64,000 bases of DNA from Shimia gijangensis (GTDB lineage Bacteria > Pseudomonadota > Alphaproteobacteria > Rhodobacterales > Rhodobacteraceae), in NCBI RefSeq assembly GCF_900142085.1, contig NZ_FQZQ01000005.1, forward strand, positions 1-64,000, written 5' to 3'. A program made the position numbers and the translations under genes. Below are positions 43,977 through 53,579 of this stretch, in pieces. The notes beneath the pieces were generated by a model. That model saw only the letters and a program-made list of their open reading frames with translations. It ran no database searches and was not told the DNA's origin. Numbering within the stretch: the stretch's first letter is position 1; each line of letters starts with the position of its first letter.

Positions 43977-45122
43977 TTACGATCCCTTGGGCTTTGGCAG
44001 GGTCCATGCTTTGTAGGGACCCCAGTCTTCGATCTCGGGATAAAACTGGCGACGCCATGCGCGCACTTTGGGATTGAACACCCGACGCCAGATCGGCGGC
44101 ACCATCGCCATCGCCGTCATCGGTGGATACCCGGTTGGCAATTGTGGCACCTGCTCCTGATCGTAAATTTGCAACAACGGAAAACGCCGCATTGGATGCA
44201 CATGGTGGTCCGCATGACGTTGCAGGTTTATCAACAGCAAGCCTGACACATGATGCGCCGAATCCCAGGAATGATGCAGGCGTACAGGCTCATACTTGCC
44301 CTCGCCCAAATATTTTCGCGTCAGGCCGTAATGTTCCACATAGTTGGTCAGCTCCAACTGCCACACAGCGACCAGCGCCTGAAAGGCAAACAAACCCACG
44401 GCAACCCAGCCGCCAATCGTGTAAGCCAAAGCCAGAAATGCCAATTGCAGTGCAGCATATTTGAAGATCGGGTTCGCGGCATTCCAAGGCGACAGCCCCT
44501 TGCGCGCCAGCATCTTTTTCTCGGCCCGCCATGCCGATCCCGGCCCCTGCACAAGAACGCGAAAAAACGCGCGATGAAAGCCTTCGTTGTAGCGCGCGGT
44601 TACTGTATCGCGAGGGGTGCCCACATAAGGATGATGCACCAAAAGATGCTCGGTGCGAAAATGCCCATAAAGCACGAGCGCCATCAACAGATCACCCAGA
44701 TTGCGCTCGGTCCAATTGGATTTATGAAATAATTCATGGGCATAGACGATTCCAACAATACCCGTCGTCACGCCCACCCCGAACATGATGCCAAGAGTTT
44801 CCAGCGTCGAATACTGCCCCACATGGGTCAGATACCACAGCGCCCAGAACACCAAAGCGAACTGGATCGGAAACCAGATCCACGTCAACAGGCGAAACCA
44901 GAATAACGCGGCATCCGGTGTGTCCGGGTCTGGATTGCGCAAGTTCTTACCCAGAACCGTGTCCATCACCGGCATCAGCACCCAGCCATAAAGCGGGATC
45001 AAAAGGATGGTCCAGCCCCCCTGCAGCACGGCCAGAACAACCAGCGGCACAAAGGTAATTGTGATCCAATAAGGCCATGCGCTGGGCCGTTGGGTAGATT
45101 GCACTGTCTCTTGCAAAGTCAT
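43977..45122 (-). CDS. alkB: Alkane 1-monooxygenase AlkB
   Basis: The 381-residue integral-membrane di-iron hydroxylase oxidises the end of alkanes or related chains. All histidine boxes are present: HELFH (H129, H133), EHLLVHH (H159, H163, H164), NYVEHYGL (H264) and LQRHADHH (H303, H306, H307). Several membrane helices lie in the first 130 residues. No rubredoxin is fused or adjacent, so the electron donor is encoded elsewhere. The start overlaps the P450 stop (ATGA). Confidence 0.95.
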   Translation of the reverse strand: MTLQETVQSTQRPSAWPYWITITFVPLVVLAVLQGGWTILLIPLYGWVLMPVMDTVLGKNLRNPDPDTPDAALFWFRLLTWIWFPIQFALVFWALWYLTHVGQYSTLETLGIMFGVGVTTGIVGIVYAHELFHKSNWTERNLGDLLMALVLYGHFRTEHLLVHHPYVGTPRDTVTARYNEGFHRAFFRVLVQGPGSAWRAEKKMLARKGLSPWNAANPIFKYAALQLAFLALAYTIGGWVAVGLFAFQALVAVWQLELTNYVEHYGLTRKYLGEGKYEPVRLHHSWDSAHHVSGLLLINLQRHADHHVHPMRRFPLLQIYDQEQVPQLPTGYPPMTAMAMVPPIWRRVFNPKVRAWRRQFYPEIEDWGPYKAWTLPKPKGS

Positions 45123-46540
45123 GACGAGGCGTCCTTTTTGGTGATCTTTGTGCGTGGTGTGATCCGCAGGCGAATGCCATCAGCAGACCGCACGGTCAGA
45201 TGGGCCACGGGCATCGGGTCATCGCCTTCGACAGGATCGAACCGAAAGGCCCTTACCAACATCGACAGCAACAGTGGCCCTTCGGCCATGGCAAAAGCCG
45301 ACCCGGGACACACCCGCGCACCAGCAGAAAACGGGATATAGGCCGATCTCAGACATTCCTTGCCGTTAGGGGTTTCAAACCGGTCGGGGTCAAATTCGTC
45401 CGGCCGGTCCCACAGCCGTTCATGCCGATGTAGGTGCCACGGGCTGAGGATCACTTGGGATCCTTTGCGCACCTTGCGATCTCGAAAGCTTTCGGGACAG
45501 GCAGCCTCGCGCACATACATTGGCACAGGCGGATATAGCCGCATCGACTCCCGGAATACCGCGCGGGACTGGCGCAACTTGGAAAGCGTTGAAAAGTATA
45601 TCTTTTCCGGTTCAAATGCGGCGATAGCTTCTTCTGCCAACTTGTCCTGCCAGTCCGGATATCGCGCCAATAGATACAAGGACCACGCCAGGGCCGCCGC
45701 CGAGGTTTCATGACCTGCGAGGAAAAAAATCGACACCTGATCGACCATTTCTTCGTGCTCAAAAACCTTTCCGGTTTCGGGATCAGCTGTGGTCATGATC
45801 TTGGTCGCCAGATCATCCGGCGCTGTCCCGGCCTCAATCTCTTTTGCGCGCCCTTCAGTCAGCTGGCCAATCAGATCGCGAATGATGCGCGCGGTTTCGC
45901 GGGTCTTGCGGGAATGCGGGCGCGGAAACCATTTCGGCAACGGCAAAAGCGCGCCAATATTGGCGACTGGCTGAGCCGCCTGATGTTCTTTGAAAGTCTG
46001 GAATGCCGCGGACGCGATTTCATGCTCTACTGGCACCGAAAACAACGTGCGAAAAATCACGTCCATGGCCACGTGGCTGGTATGCCCTTCGACGTCCACT
46101 GGTGTTCTGTCTGCTACCTTCTCCAAACGCTCAACGGCCGCAACACCGCTGTCCCACATGGCGGGAAACACGGTGCGAAGACGCCCCCCTTCAAAAGCCG
46201 GATCAATGATACGTCTTTGGCGTTCCCACAAGGGCCCGTTTGAGATGAAAATCGACTCACCCAACAAAGGCTTCAACCCCACCCGAATACGCTCAGATTT
46301 TGGAAAATCCATGGGCCTTTTTTTCAGGACAAGGTCCACCAGTTCGGGGTCATTGCACATATAGGACCGGAAAAAAGGTGTGCGCATTTCAGCCATCCAG
46401 GCCCGGTAAAGATGCGCGGGCTGTGCCGACAGAATGTCCTTTTTGAACAAACGGAAATAGGTCCACAGCGATACACGCCCTTTGCGAGAGGGCGGTTTCA
46501 CCGGCAGGCGGGGGCCATCGTTAGAGTTTTCATCGAACAA
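45119..46540 (-). CDS. Cytochrome P450
   Basis: The 473-residue soluble P450 has the I-helix oxygen motif AGHETSAAALAW, the K-helix ESMR and the heme loop FSAGARVCPG with the ligand at C411. It is first in an operon with alkB, so the two hydroxylases probably act on the same class of hydrophobic substrates. A divergent Crp/Fnr gene with an FNR-like palindrome lies upstream. No ferredoxin or reductase is in the window. Confidence 0.95.
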   Translation of the reverse strand: MFDENSNDGPRLPVKPPSRKGRVSLWTYFRLFKKDILSAQPAHLYRAWMAEMRTPFFRSYMCNDPELVDLVLKKRPMDFPKSERIRVGLKPLLGESIFISNGPLWERQRRIIDPAFEGGRLRTVFPAMWDSGVAAVERLEKVADRTPVDVEGHTSHVAMDVIFRTLFSVPVEHEIASAAFQTFKEHQAAQPVANIGALLPLPKWFPRPHSRKTRETARIIRDLIGQLTEGRAKEIEAGTAPDDLATKIMTTADPETGKVFEHEEMVDQVSIFFLAGHETSAAALAWSLYLLARYPDWQDKLAEEAIAAFEPEKIYFSTLSKLRQSRAVFRESMRLYPPVPMYVREAACPESFRDRKVRKGSQVILSPWHLHRHERLWDRPDEFDPDRFETPNGKECLRSAYIPFSAGARVCPGSAFAMAEGPLLLSMLVRAFRFDPVEGDDPMPVAHLTVRSADGIRLRITPRTKITKKDASS

Positions 46541-46612
46541 AATCTCTCTCCGTCTTACTTCCGCGCATCCTGCGGTTTGATCCGTTCTCCTCCAAACACA
46601 GGTTTTTCGTCA

Positions 46613-46626
46613 TTGACGATCGTCAT
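46613..46626. promoter_or_regulatory. FNR/DNR-like palindrome
   Basis: TTGACGATCGTCAT contains the perfect palindrome TGACGATCGTCA and fits the TTGAY-N4-RTCAA pattern of the Crp/Fnr superfamily except for the last base. It lies between the P450-alkB operon and the divergent Crp/Fnr gene, and is likely its operator. Confidence 0.7.
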
Positions 46627-46752
46627 ATTTTGCGCGCGATTAATAGAAGCAAAAGCGCTGTTACGTTGCGCCGCAGTCGACAGGCACCGGCTTGCATATT
46701 ACCTAAGAGAGGAAAGTTAACGCGCGCAGAACAATTTGAAACTGAGGGTCGG

Positions 46753-47469
46753 ATGCAAAGCGCCGCGAAAATTGACCATCCCTGTCGCCAATGCGCCTTT
46801 TATGCGGAAAGTGTCTGGCACCCTGTTGAACAGGATTCTTTGCGATCACTGGCACAAAACTTTGTGCGCCGCGATCTGAGCGAAGGCGAAGTGTTGTTTG
46901 AACAAGGCACCGATAACCGGGGCGTATTTTGTGTCTCGCGGGGATTGATTGCCTTGCGCACGCATCATGCTGATGGCAATTCCACGCTTCTGAGACTGGC
47001 ATATCCCGGTGAGGTTATTGGTTTTCGCTCGTTTCTGGGGGATGGGCAACACCAGACCGAAGCCCGCGCGTTGACACCATCGCGCGTATGTACGGTTCCG
47101 CGGTCTGCATCCAGCCACCTTTTACAGGACAATCCTGCGATCATGAAACAACTGGCCACGCGGTGTGTGCGCGAGATTGATCGGACCCACGAAAGGATTT
47201 GTTCGGCGGCCACCAAAACCTACAAAGAACAGCTTGCCGACCTGCTGATGACCCTGATGGACCATCACGGCGAACAACAACAAAAGGGCCAGCGACACAT
47301 GCGCCTGCCGTTGTCGCGCTCAGATCTGGCCGATTTGCTGGGTGTTCAGCCTGAAACGCTATCACGTCTGATCAAGCGGCTGGAAAAGGATGGCTGGGTC
47401 CAGATCAAAGGTCGCCATGTCACCATGCTTAGCCACCCCCTCAGGGACTTGTCCGCAAGCATAGGCTAA
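46753..47469 (+). CDS. Crp/Fnr-family transcription regulator
   Basis: The 238-residue regulator has a cyclic-nucleotide-type beta barrel (GEVLFEQGTDNRGVFCVSRG, near 46-66) and a C-terminal winged helix (LSRSDLADLLGVQPETLSRLIKRLEK). The N-terminus carries CRQCAFYAESVW, where only two cysteines precede the barrel, fewer than the cluster-binding set of classical FNR. GAGGG precedes the ATG at 46753. It probably controls P450-alkB. It overlaps the convergent flavoprotein gene by four bases. Confidence 0.9.
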   Translation: MQSAAKIDHPCRQCAFYAESVWHPVEQDSLRSLAQNFVRRDLSEGEVLFEQGTDNRGVFCVSRGLIALRTHHADGNSTLLRLAYPGEVIGFRSFLGDGQHQTEARALTPSRVCTVPRSASSHLLQDNPAIMKQLATRCVREIDRTHERICSAATKTYKEQLADLLMTLMDHHGEQQQKGQRHMRLPLSRSDLADLLGVQPETLSRLIKRLEKDGWVQIKGRHVTMLSHPLRDLSASIG

Positions 47470-49427
47470 ATTTTGGCAGCAATCCGCAACCCTTCCAAAA
47501 CCGCCTCTTCTACCGTGCGCGGGCTCAGGCAATCTCCAATCTCATGCACCGGCCCGTCCCAATCGCGTAAGCCTTCAGCAAGATCAGCCTCTGGCACATG
47601 GCCCAAGGCGGTGACAATCGTGTCCACACCCTCCATCACAATCGGTTCTCCGCTGAGGGTGTGCTGCAAATATGCCGTGTCACCGTCTGCCCCGAAAAGA
47701 CGCGCATAAGGGGTGATCTCAACGCTCAGCCTGTGAAGGTCTCCCAACCATTTATCGCGCGCATATTGTGGAATGCTCTGCCCGGCTGTCATGCCGTTCA
47801 CAGTAAGGCGCACATGGCAACCATCCCGCGCCAATTGCTCCGCCAAACCAAGCCCAACCCAGTCACACCGCCAATCGGCTACAACAACACGGGCGCCGGC
47901 GTTGGCCTCCCCTTTTAGTACCTGCCATCCCGAGACAATATGCGCGTCATCCTCGCCCTCAATCGTCGGGGCATAGGGCATGGCCCCGGTGGCCAGGATC
48001 ACCACCTCGGGGTCCTCGGCATCAATCATGGCCCGGGTCGCTTTGGTGCCCATCGTGATTTTGGCCCCGGCCTTGCGGGCTTCCCGAGAGAGGTTGTCGG
48101 TCACACCTCCAAACTCGGCCCGCCCCGGCAAAAGCTGTGCCAGATTGACCTGCCCGCCCAACCGTTGCGCGGCCTCATACAACGTCACGTCATGGCCACG
48201 CGCTGCGGCCACAGCGGCAGCTTTGAGCCCGGCAGGGCCGCCGCCAACAATCAGAACTTTGCGCGGTGTCTTGGCCTTGGCCAGTGTCCCATACTGCAAC
48301 TCACGCCCGGTTTCAGGACGTTGAATGCAGGAAATCGGGTATCCGTTCAGCATATGACCGATACAAGCCTGATTGCAGGCCACACAGGCCCGGATGTCGT
48401 CCAGATCACCGTGCTGAGCTTTGGTCGGCATTTCAGGATCAGAAATCAAGGCGCGGGTCATGCCGCACATATCGGCCTGCCCGTTGGCCAGCACGCCTTC
48501 GGCGATTTGCGGCTGATTGATGCGTCCCGCGACAAACACCGGGATGCTCACCTCGGCCCGCACGGCCGCTGCCAAAGGGGCGGTATAACCGGTTTCAATC
48601 ATCATCGGCGGCACAATATGGACCGAGCCAGCCAACCCGGCTGACGTGCCTGCCGTGACGTTCAGATAGTCCAGCACGCCCTGCCCGTCGAAATGCTTCG
48701 CAATCTCCAGCGTCTCGGTCGCCTCAAGCCCGTCGTGATCTTTTTCCTCGGCTGACATGCGCATGCCAACGGCCATATCCGGCCCCGCCCCGCGGCGCAC
48801 CGCTGCCATCACCTCGCAAGCGAATCGCATACGGTTTTCAAAACTGCCGCCGTAGGCGTCCTGTCGCAGGTTCACACGTGGGTTAAAGAACTGCGCAATC
48901 AGATAGCCATGCGAGGCGACAATTTCGATCCCATCCAAGCCTGCCTTGCGAATGCGTGCTGCAGCCAGCTCGAACCCATCAACCACCTCTGCAATCAACG
49001 CCTCTGACATGGCCCGCGGCATGACATGAAACCGCTCGTTAGGAATGGCCGAAGGCGCCACTGCTACAGAATGCGTCCCGTCTGCCGCCAGCACCATCTC
49101 GCGTCCCGGATGCGACAGCTGCGCAAACACTTTGCACCCATGCGCATGACAGGCCTTTCCAATGCGCGCATATCCCGGAATGCAGGCGTCGTCATAAGCC
49201 CGAATGGCCGGTCGCCCGCTTTCACCAGATTTATGGGCACGTGCCGCCTCAAGAATGATCAACCCGGCCCCGCCTTGGGCCCGCGCCTGATGATAGGCCA
49301 CCATAGCGTCGCTTGGCAGGCCATCTTCAAGCATCACAATCATATGCCCGGTGGAAAATATGCGGTTTTTCAGGCGCACAGGACCCACATCAAGCTGAGA
49401 GAACAAGTTTGGCAAAGACGATGTCAT
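47466..49427 (-). CDS. TMADH/2,4-dienoyl-CoA-reductase-type flavoprotein (fourth paralogue)
   Basis: The flavoprotein of about 653 residues has an FMN barrel, a complete cluster motif (ACVACNQAC plus SCIQRP) and a FAD motif VLIVGGGPAGLKAAAVAAARG near 380. The N-terminus reads NRIFSTGHMIVMLEDG, without Cys30, so FMN would be non-covalent. A TTG at 49478 extends the frame but the ATG at 49427, with GAGGT upstream, is more likely. It stands alone between Crp/Fnr and AsnC genes; its substrate is unknown. Confidence 0.84.
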   Translation of the reverse strand: MTSSLPNLFSQLDVGPVRLKNRIFSTGHMIVMLEDGLPSDAMVAYHQARAQGGAGLIILEAARAHKSGESGRPAIRAYDDACIPGYARIGKACHAHGCKVFAQLSHPGREMVLAADGTHSVAVAPSAIPNERFHVMPRAMSEALIAEVVDGFELAAARIRKAGLDGIEIVASHGYLIAQFFNPRVNLRQDAYGGSFENRMRFACEVMAAVRRGAGPDMAVGMRMSAEEKDHDGLEATETLEIAKHFDGQGVLDYLNVTAGTSAGLAGSVHIVPPMMIETGYTAPLAAAVRAEVSIPVFVAGRINQPQIAEGVLANGQADMCGMTRALISDPEMPTKAQHGDLDDIRACVACNQACIGHMLNGYPISCIQRPETGRELQYGTLAKAKTPRKVLIVGGGPAGLKAAAVAAARGHDVTLYEAAQRLGGQVNLAQLLPGRAEFGGVTDNLSREARKAGAKITMGTKATRAMIDAEDPEVVILATGAMPYAPTIEGEDDAHIVSGWQVLKGEANAGARVVVADWRCDWVGLGLAEQLARDGCHVRLTVNGMTAGQSIPQYARDKWLGDLHRLSVEITPYARLFGADGDTAYLQHTLSGEPIVMEGVDTIVTALGHVPEADLAEGLRDWDGPVHEIGDCLSPRTVEEAVLEGLRIAAKI

Positions 49428-49499
49428 AGAGACCTCGGACAGTTCTGATTGTGTCGACTTTAACGGTGCAAACCGCAAAGGCGAGCAAAAAGGCGTGTC

Positions 49500-49949
49500 T
49501 TAAAGAACATCCAGCGAGGCTTTGACCCGGTCCATCACAACCGAGGTTTTAAACCGGCTGATGTTGGATTCATCAAAGAAATTCTCTTCGGTGAACCGTT
49601 CGTATTCCTGAATATCCTTCACCGTGAGGATCAACATGAAATCGGCCTCGCCGGTGGTGTAATAACATTGCTGCACACATGCGGCCTGTCGCATTTTGCG
49701 TTTGAAGGCGTCCAGATGCGCGCGGCTTTCACGCTCTAAGATCACCTCAACAATGATGGTCATATCGCGGCCCAGTTTGCCTTGGGATAGCACCGCGATT
49801 TCACGTTCAATCACACCGGTTTCGCGCAACTTCTTTAACCGCTTCTGAACGGCTGGCGCAGACAGGCCTACATCCAAACTGATGGCATCCGCCGTCAGCC
49901 GCGCATCATTTTGAACCAGCCGCAAAATTTTCAGATCTTTTTCATCCAT
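49500..49949 (-). CDS. Lrp/AsnC-family regulator
   Basis: The 149-residue regulator has a helix-turn-helix (DAISLDVGLSAPAVQKRLKKL, near 20-40) and a RAM ligand-binding domain. It is divergent from a four-gene amino-acid-type catabolic operon and probably senses its substrate or product. The similar pairing of an AsnC regulator with amidohydrolase and M24 genes is known from ectoine degradation loci. Confidence 0.93.
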   Translation of the reverse strand: MDEKDLKILRLVQNDARLTADAISLDVGLSAPAVQKRLKKLRETGVIEREIAVLSQGKLGRDMTIIVEVILERESRAHLDAFKRKMRQAACVQQCYYTTGEADFMLILTVKDIQEYERFTEENFFDESNISRFKTSVVMDRVKASLDVL

Positions 49950-50073
49950 GTTCCGAAAAAAATCGCAACTCAGGCAAAACGCAACCTATTTCGTCCAACT
50001 TTCCCCAAGTTTCCATTCCCGCCGGATCAATTTCAGCATTAAACTCGTGCCGGAACAACGATGGAAACACCCC

Positions 50074-51216
50074 ATGAGTCTGCAGAAAAAACTGATCGGA
50101 ATCAGACAGGATCTTCACCGTCATCCAGAGCTTGGCTTTCAGGAAGAGCGCACCAAGACCATCGTCGCCACAATGCTGCGGGATTTAGAGATCGAAGTGT
50201 ATGAAGGCGTCGGTGTTGTCGGGATTTTGCGGGCTGGAAATGGTCCCGGCACGATAGGATTACGCGCCGATATGGACGCGCTGCCAATCACGGAAACCTC
50301 GGCCCACCCGTATGTTTCAACCAAACCCGGCGTCATGCACGCCTGTGGTCATGACGGGCACACAGCAATGCTTTTGGGCGCCGCCGAAACGTTGGCCCGC
50401 GAGACGGGTTTTGATGGCACCGTCGTGTTTATGTTCCAACCCAACGAAGAACATGGGCTGGGCGCACAGGCGATGATTGACCAAGGCGTGCTGAACCAGT
50501 TTCCGATGGATGAAGTCTATGCCATTCACAATCTGCCCGGTCTGCCCGTCGGCCATATGCAAACCCGCACCGGGTTGATTTGCAGCAGCGAAAGCCTGTT
50601 TGAGATCGACATCAAAGGCCAAGGAGGCCATGCCTCCATGCCTCAGGTCGGGGTGGATACGATCACCGTGGGGGCTGAAATCGTGTCGGCTTTGCAAACT
50701 ATCGTTTCGCGCAAACTCGCCCCCGGCGCCGGGGCTGTGGTGTCTGTGACCGAATTCCTGACCGATGGCACTCGTAACGTGTTGCCAGGAAATGCGACGT
50801 TGAAAGGCGATGCCAGGGCGCGTTCCCCAGAAGATCGCATCGCCATTGAAAAGCACATGCGCGCGATCGTGTCCGGCATCGCCTCCGCACATGGCATTGT
50901 CGCCGAGGTGAGCTTTCGCACGGAATTCATCGAGACCATCAATGCACCTGCTCCGGTTCAGGCCGCTACCCGCGCCGCGCGGGCCAATGGTCTTTCCACC
51001 AATCCGGACTGTACCCCAATGAGTTTCTCTGAAGACTTTGCGCATTTCAGCGCGCAGGTTCCCGGCTGTTTTCTGATGCTGGGCAATGGCATCGATGGCC
51101 CGCACGGCCGCCCGTTGCATGCATCAGATTATGATTTCAACGATGCGCTTTTGACCAAAGGCGCGGATTTCTGGGTCACGCTTGTCCGCGACAGATTGCC
51201 CGCAGGAAAAGGATAA
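50074..51216 (+). CDS. M20 amidohydrolase (N-acyl amino acid deacylase type)
   Basis: The 380-residue M20D metallohydrolase resembles hippurate and indole-acetyl-amino-acid hydrolases. It has the metal-site motif MHACGHDGHTAM with the cysteine ligand near residue 97, catalytic PNEEHGLGAQ near 130 and a C-terminal SEDFAHFSAQVPG. It probably frees an amino acid from an acyl group. It starts the operon; the ATG at 50074 aligns with the family, whereas the open frame runs back into the AsnC gene. Four bases separate it from the next start region. Confidence 0.9.
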   Translation: MSLQKKLIGIRQDLHRHPELGFQEERTKTIVATMLRDLEIEVYEGVGVVGILRAGNGPGTIGLRADMDALPITETSAHPYVSTKPGVMHACGHDGHTAMLLGAAETLARETGFDGTVVFMFQPNEEHGLGAQAMIDQGVLNQFPMDEVYAIHNLPGLPVGHMQTRTGLICSSESLFEIDIKGQGGHASMPQVGVDTITVGAEIVSALQTIVSRKLAPGAGAVVSVTEFLTDGTRNVLPGNATLKGDARARSPEDRIAIEKHMRAIVSGIASAHGIVAEVSFRTEFIETINAPAPVQAATRAARANGLSTNPDCTPMSFSEDFAHFSAQVPGCFLMLGNGIDGPHGRPLHASDYDFNDALLTKGADFWVTLVRDRLPAGKG

Positions 51217-51219
51217 AAA

Positions 51220-52410
51220 ATGGACGTATTTACAACTGCCTCTCTTCATCATGTGGCAGGCAATCCAACCAAGGGACAGGCCGCCATGACGGTTTTGTCC
51301 CCCGGTGATTTTGAACAGGCCGTAGCCGAAATCACCGCCTGGCAGGGCTATGAGGCAACTCCGTTGGTGGCTCTTGATGATCTGGCCCGTCAATTGGGCA
51401 TCGCCCGAATTGATTACAAACACGAAGGTCCACGCTTTGGGCTTGGCAGCTTCAAGGCCTTGGGCGGGTCTTATGCCGCCTTGCGCGTCCTGCAACGCGA
51501 ATTGTCCGACCGCCTTGGCAAAGACATAACTCTGCCTGACATTCGCAACGGTCAATACAAAGCAGACTGCGCCAATATTACCCTGGTATCCGCCACCGAT
51601 GGCAACCACGGGCGCTCTTTGGCGTGGGGGTGTCAACGGTTTGGCGCACCCTGCCGGATTTACATTCACGCCGAAGTCAGCGAAGGCCGCGCGCAGGCCA
51701 TGCGTGATCTGGGGGCTGAGGTGATCCGCATCGACGGAGACTATGACGCGTCCGTTGCATTGGCACGAGATGAGGCCGACGCCAACGGGTGGTTCGTGGT
51801 CTCGGACACCTCTTGGGAAGGCTACACCGAACCACCCCGCGATGTAATGGCGGGATACGGCGCCATGACATTTGAGACCTGCAAGGCACTGAATCAGGCG
51901 CCTACCCATGTGTTTTTGCAAGGCGGCGTCGGTGGGTTGGCGGCTTCGGTCGCAGCTGCGTTACGCCAGTACTGGGGCGATCAGCCCCCTCGCGTGGTGA
52001 TTGTCGAACCCGAACTGGCCGCCTGCCTGTTTGAAAGTGCCCGCAAGGGGCAGGCGACGACTGTAGCGATCGCCGAAGAAACCATTATGGCCGGACTGTC
52101 CTGTGGCGAACCTTCTGAAATGGCGTGGGAAATTCTGCGCGAAGAGGCCTCGGACTTCCTGACCATCCCGGACAGTATCGTCGCCCCAACCGTGCGATTG
52201 CTTGCCCGGCCTCAAGGCGGCGATCCGGTTGTTGAAGCCGGAGAAAGCGCCGTGGCCGGGCTCGGGGCCTTGATCGCTGCGCGGCAGTCCCCGGACCTAA
52301 GCGCGGCCCTTAGGCTGGATGAAAACGCGCGTGTTCTGTTGATCGGTTCAGAAGGCGTCACAGACCCGGACATCTTTCAGGCGATTATGGAAGGCACCAC
52401 CTATGGCTGA
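51220..52410 (+). CDS. Diaminopropionate ammonia-lyase-like PLP enzyme
   Basis: The 396-residue fold-type II PLP enzyme matches the diaminopropionate ammonia-lyase family, which splits 2,3-diaminopropionate to pyruvate and ammonia. The PLP lysine lies in GLGSFKALGGSYAA near residue 77, SATDGNHGRSLAWG binds substrate, and QGGVGGLAASVAAAL is the phosphate loop. AAAAGGA precedes the ATG. It overlaps the M24 gene by eight bases. Its place after an M20 deacylase suggests that an acylated diamino acid is the pathway input. Confidence 0.88.
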   Translation: MDVFTTASLHHVAGNPTKGQAAMTVLSPGDFEQAVAEITAWQGYEATPLVALDDLARQLGIARIDYKHEGPRFGLGSFKALGGSYAALRVLQRELSDRLGKDITLPDIRNGQYKADCANITLVSATDGNHGRSLAWGCQRFGAPCRIYIHAEVSEGRAQAMRDLGAEVIRIDGDYDASVALARDEADANGWFVVSDTSWEGYTEPPRDVMAGYGAMTFETCKALNQAPTHVFLQGGVGGLAASVAAALRQYWGDQPPRVVIVEPELAACLFESARKGQATTVAIAEETIMAGLSCGEPSEMAWEILREEASDFLTIPDSIVAPTVRLLARPQGGDPVVEAGESAVAGLGALIAARQSPDLSAALRLDENARVLLIGSEGVTDPDIFQAIMEGTTYG

Positions 52411-53569
52411 CATTCCTGAGCGCGGATTTCCCGAAGCCGAATTCGCGACGCGCACTGCCAAGGCACAGGCAAAAATGGCAGAGGACGGCTTGTCAGGCCT
52501 CTTGCTGATGAGCGAACCAGAGGTGCGCTATTTCAGTGGTTTTCAGACCTTGTTCTGGCAAAGCCCCACGCGGCCGTGGTTCCTGTTTTTACCCGCCACC
52601 GGCAAACCCATCGCGATCATTCCGGAAATCGGCGCGGCACTGATGCGCCGAAGCTGGCTCGACGATATCCGCACCTGGAGTGCCCCTGCGCCCGAAGACG
52701 ACGGCATAAGCCTGCTCACAGACCTGCTGTCGCCATTGGCACAACAAGGCGAACACATCGGGATCATGAAAGGTCATGAGACGGGCCTTAGAATGCCACT
52801 CGGCGATTATGAACGCCTGATCGCAGGATTGCCCGGATTAAAAATCAATGATGCCACCGGGCTGATCCGCGGACTGCGCATGGTCAAATCCGAAGCCGAG
52901 ATTGAAAAACTGGCCCATATCTGTGCCATCGGGTCCGCGACCTTTGCCAAAGTGCCCGAGTTTGCGGCCGAAGGTACGCCGCTCGAGGATGTGTTTCGTG
53001 CTTTCCGGCGGGAGGCCTTGCTGCGAGGGGCTGACGATGTGCCCTATCTTGTCGGAGGTGCGGATCAGGGCGGTTATCACGATGTGATTTCTCCACCTTC
53101 GCGCCGCCCTTTGGCAACTGGTGACATTCTGATGCTGGACACGGGCGCCACCTGGGATGGCTATTTCTGTGACTTTGACCGCAACTATGCGATTGGCGCG
53201 GCAGATGACCTGTCCAAACGCGCCTATGATGTCTTGTGGCGTGCCACCAACGCCGGTATGGACGCCGCCCGCCCCGGCGCCACCTGCCGTGATCTGTTTT
53301 ACGCAATGCAATCGGTCATTGCCGAGATCGACGTTCAGGGCGGCGATGTTGGGCGTTTGGGCCATGGGCTGGGCATGCAGTTGACCGAGTGGCCGTCCCT
53401 TGCAGCGTTTGACACCACAGTGATCGAGGAAAACATGGTGCTCACGCTTGAGCCTTCCCTTGGCTATGGAAATGGGCGCATCATGGTGCATGAAGAAAAC
53501 ATCGTCGTGCGACGTGACGGGGTTGAACTGTTATCAACCCGGGCGGCGCCTGCGTTGCCAGTGATCTGA
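52403..53569 (+). CDS. M24 family hydrolase (Xaa-Pro dipeptidase/creatinase/ectoine hydrolase type)
   Basis: The 388-residue protein has an N-terminal creatinase domain and a C-terminal pita-bread fold. Likely metal ligands are visible: two Asp in LDTGATWDGYFCDFDRN, His in GRLGHGLGMQ, and Glu in TLEPSL and VHEENIV, so it is a metal enzyme rather than a creatinase. DoeA ectoine hydrolases belong to this fold. In this operon it may open a ring or an amide. It is translationally coupled to the gene before it. Confidence 0.88.
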   Translation: MADIPERGFPEAEFATRTAKAQAKMAEDGLSGLLLMSEPEVRYFSGFQTLFWQSPTRPWFLFLPATGKPIAIIPEIGAALMRRSWLDDIRTWSAPAPEDDGISLLTDLLSPLAQQGEHIGIMKGHETGLRMPLGDYERLIAGLPGLKINDATGLIRGLRMVKSEAEIEKLAHICAIGSATFAKVPEFAAEGTPLEDVFRAFRREALLRGADDVPYLVGGADQGGYHDVISPPSRRPLATGDILMLDTGATWDGYFCDFDRNYAIGAADDLSKRAYDVLWRATNAGMDAARPGATCRDLFYAMQSVIAEIDVQGGDVGRLGHGLGMQLTEWPSLAAFDTTVIEENMVLTLEPSLGYGNGRIMVHEENIVVRRDGVELLSTRAAPALPVI

Positions 53570-53579
53570 AGGTGTATGA

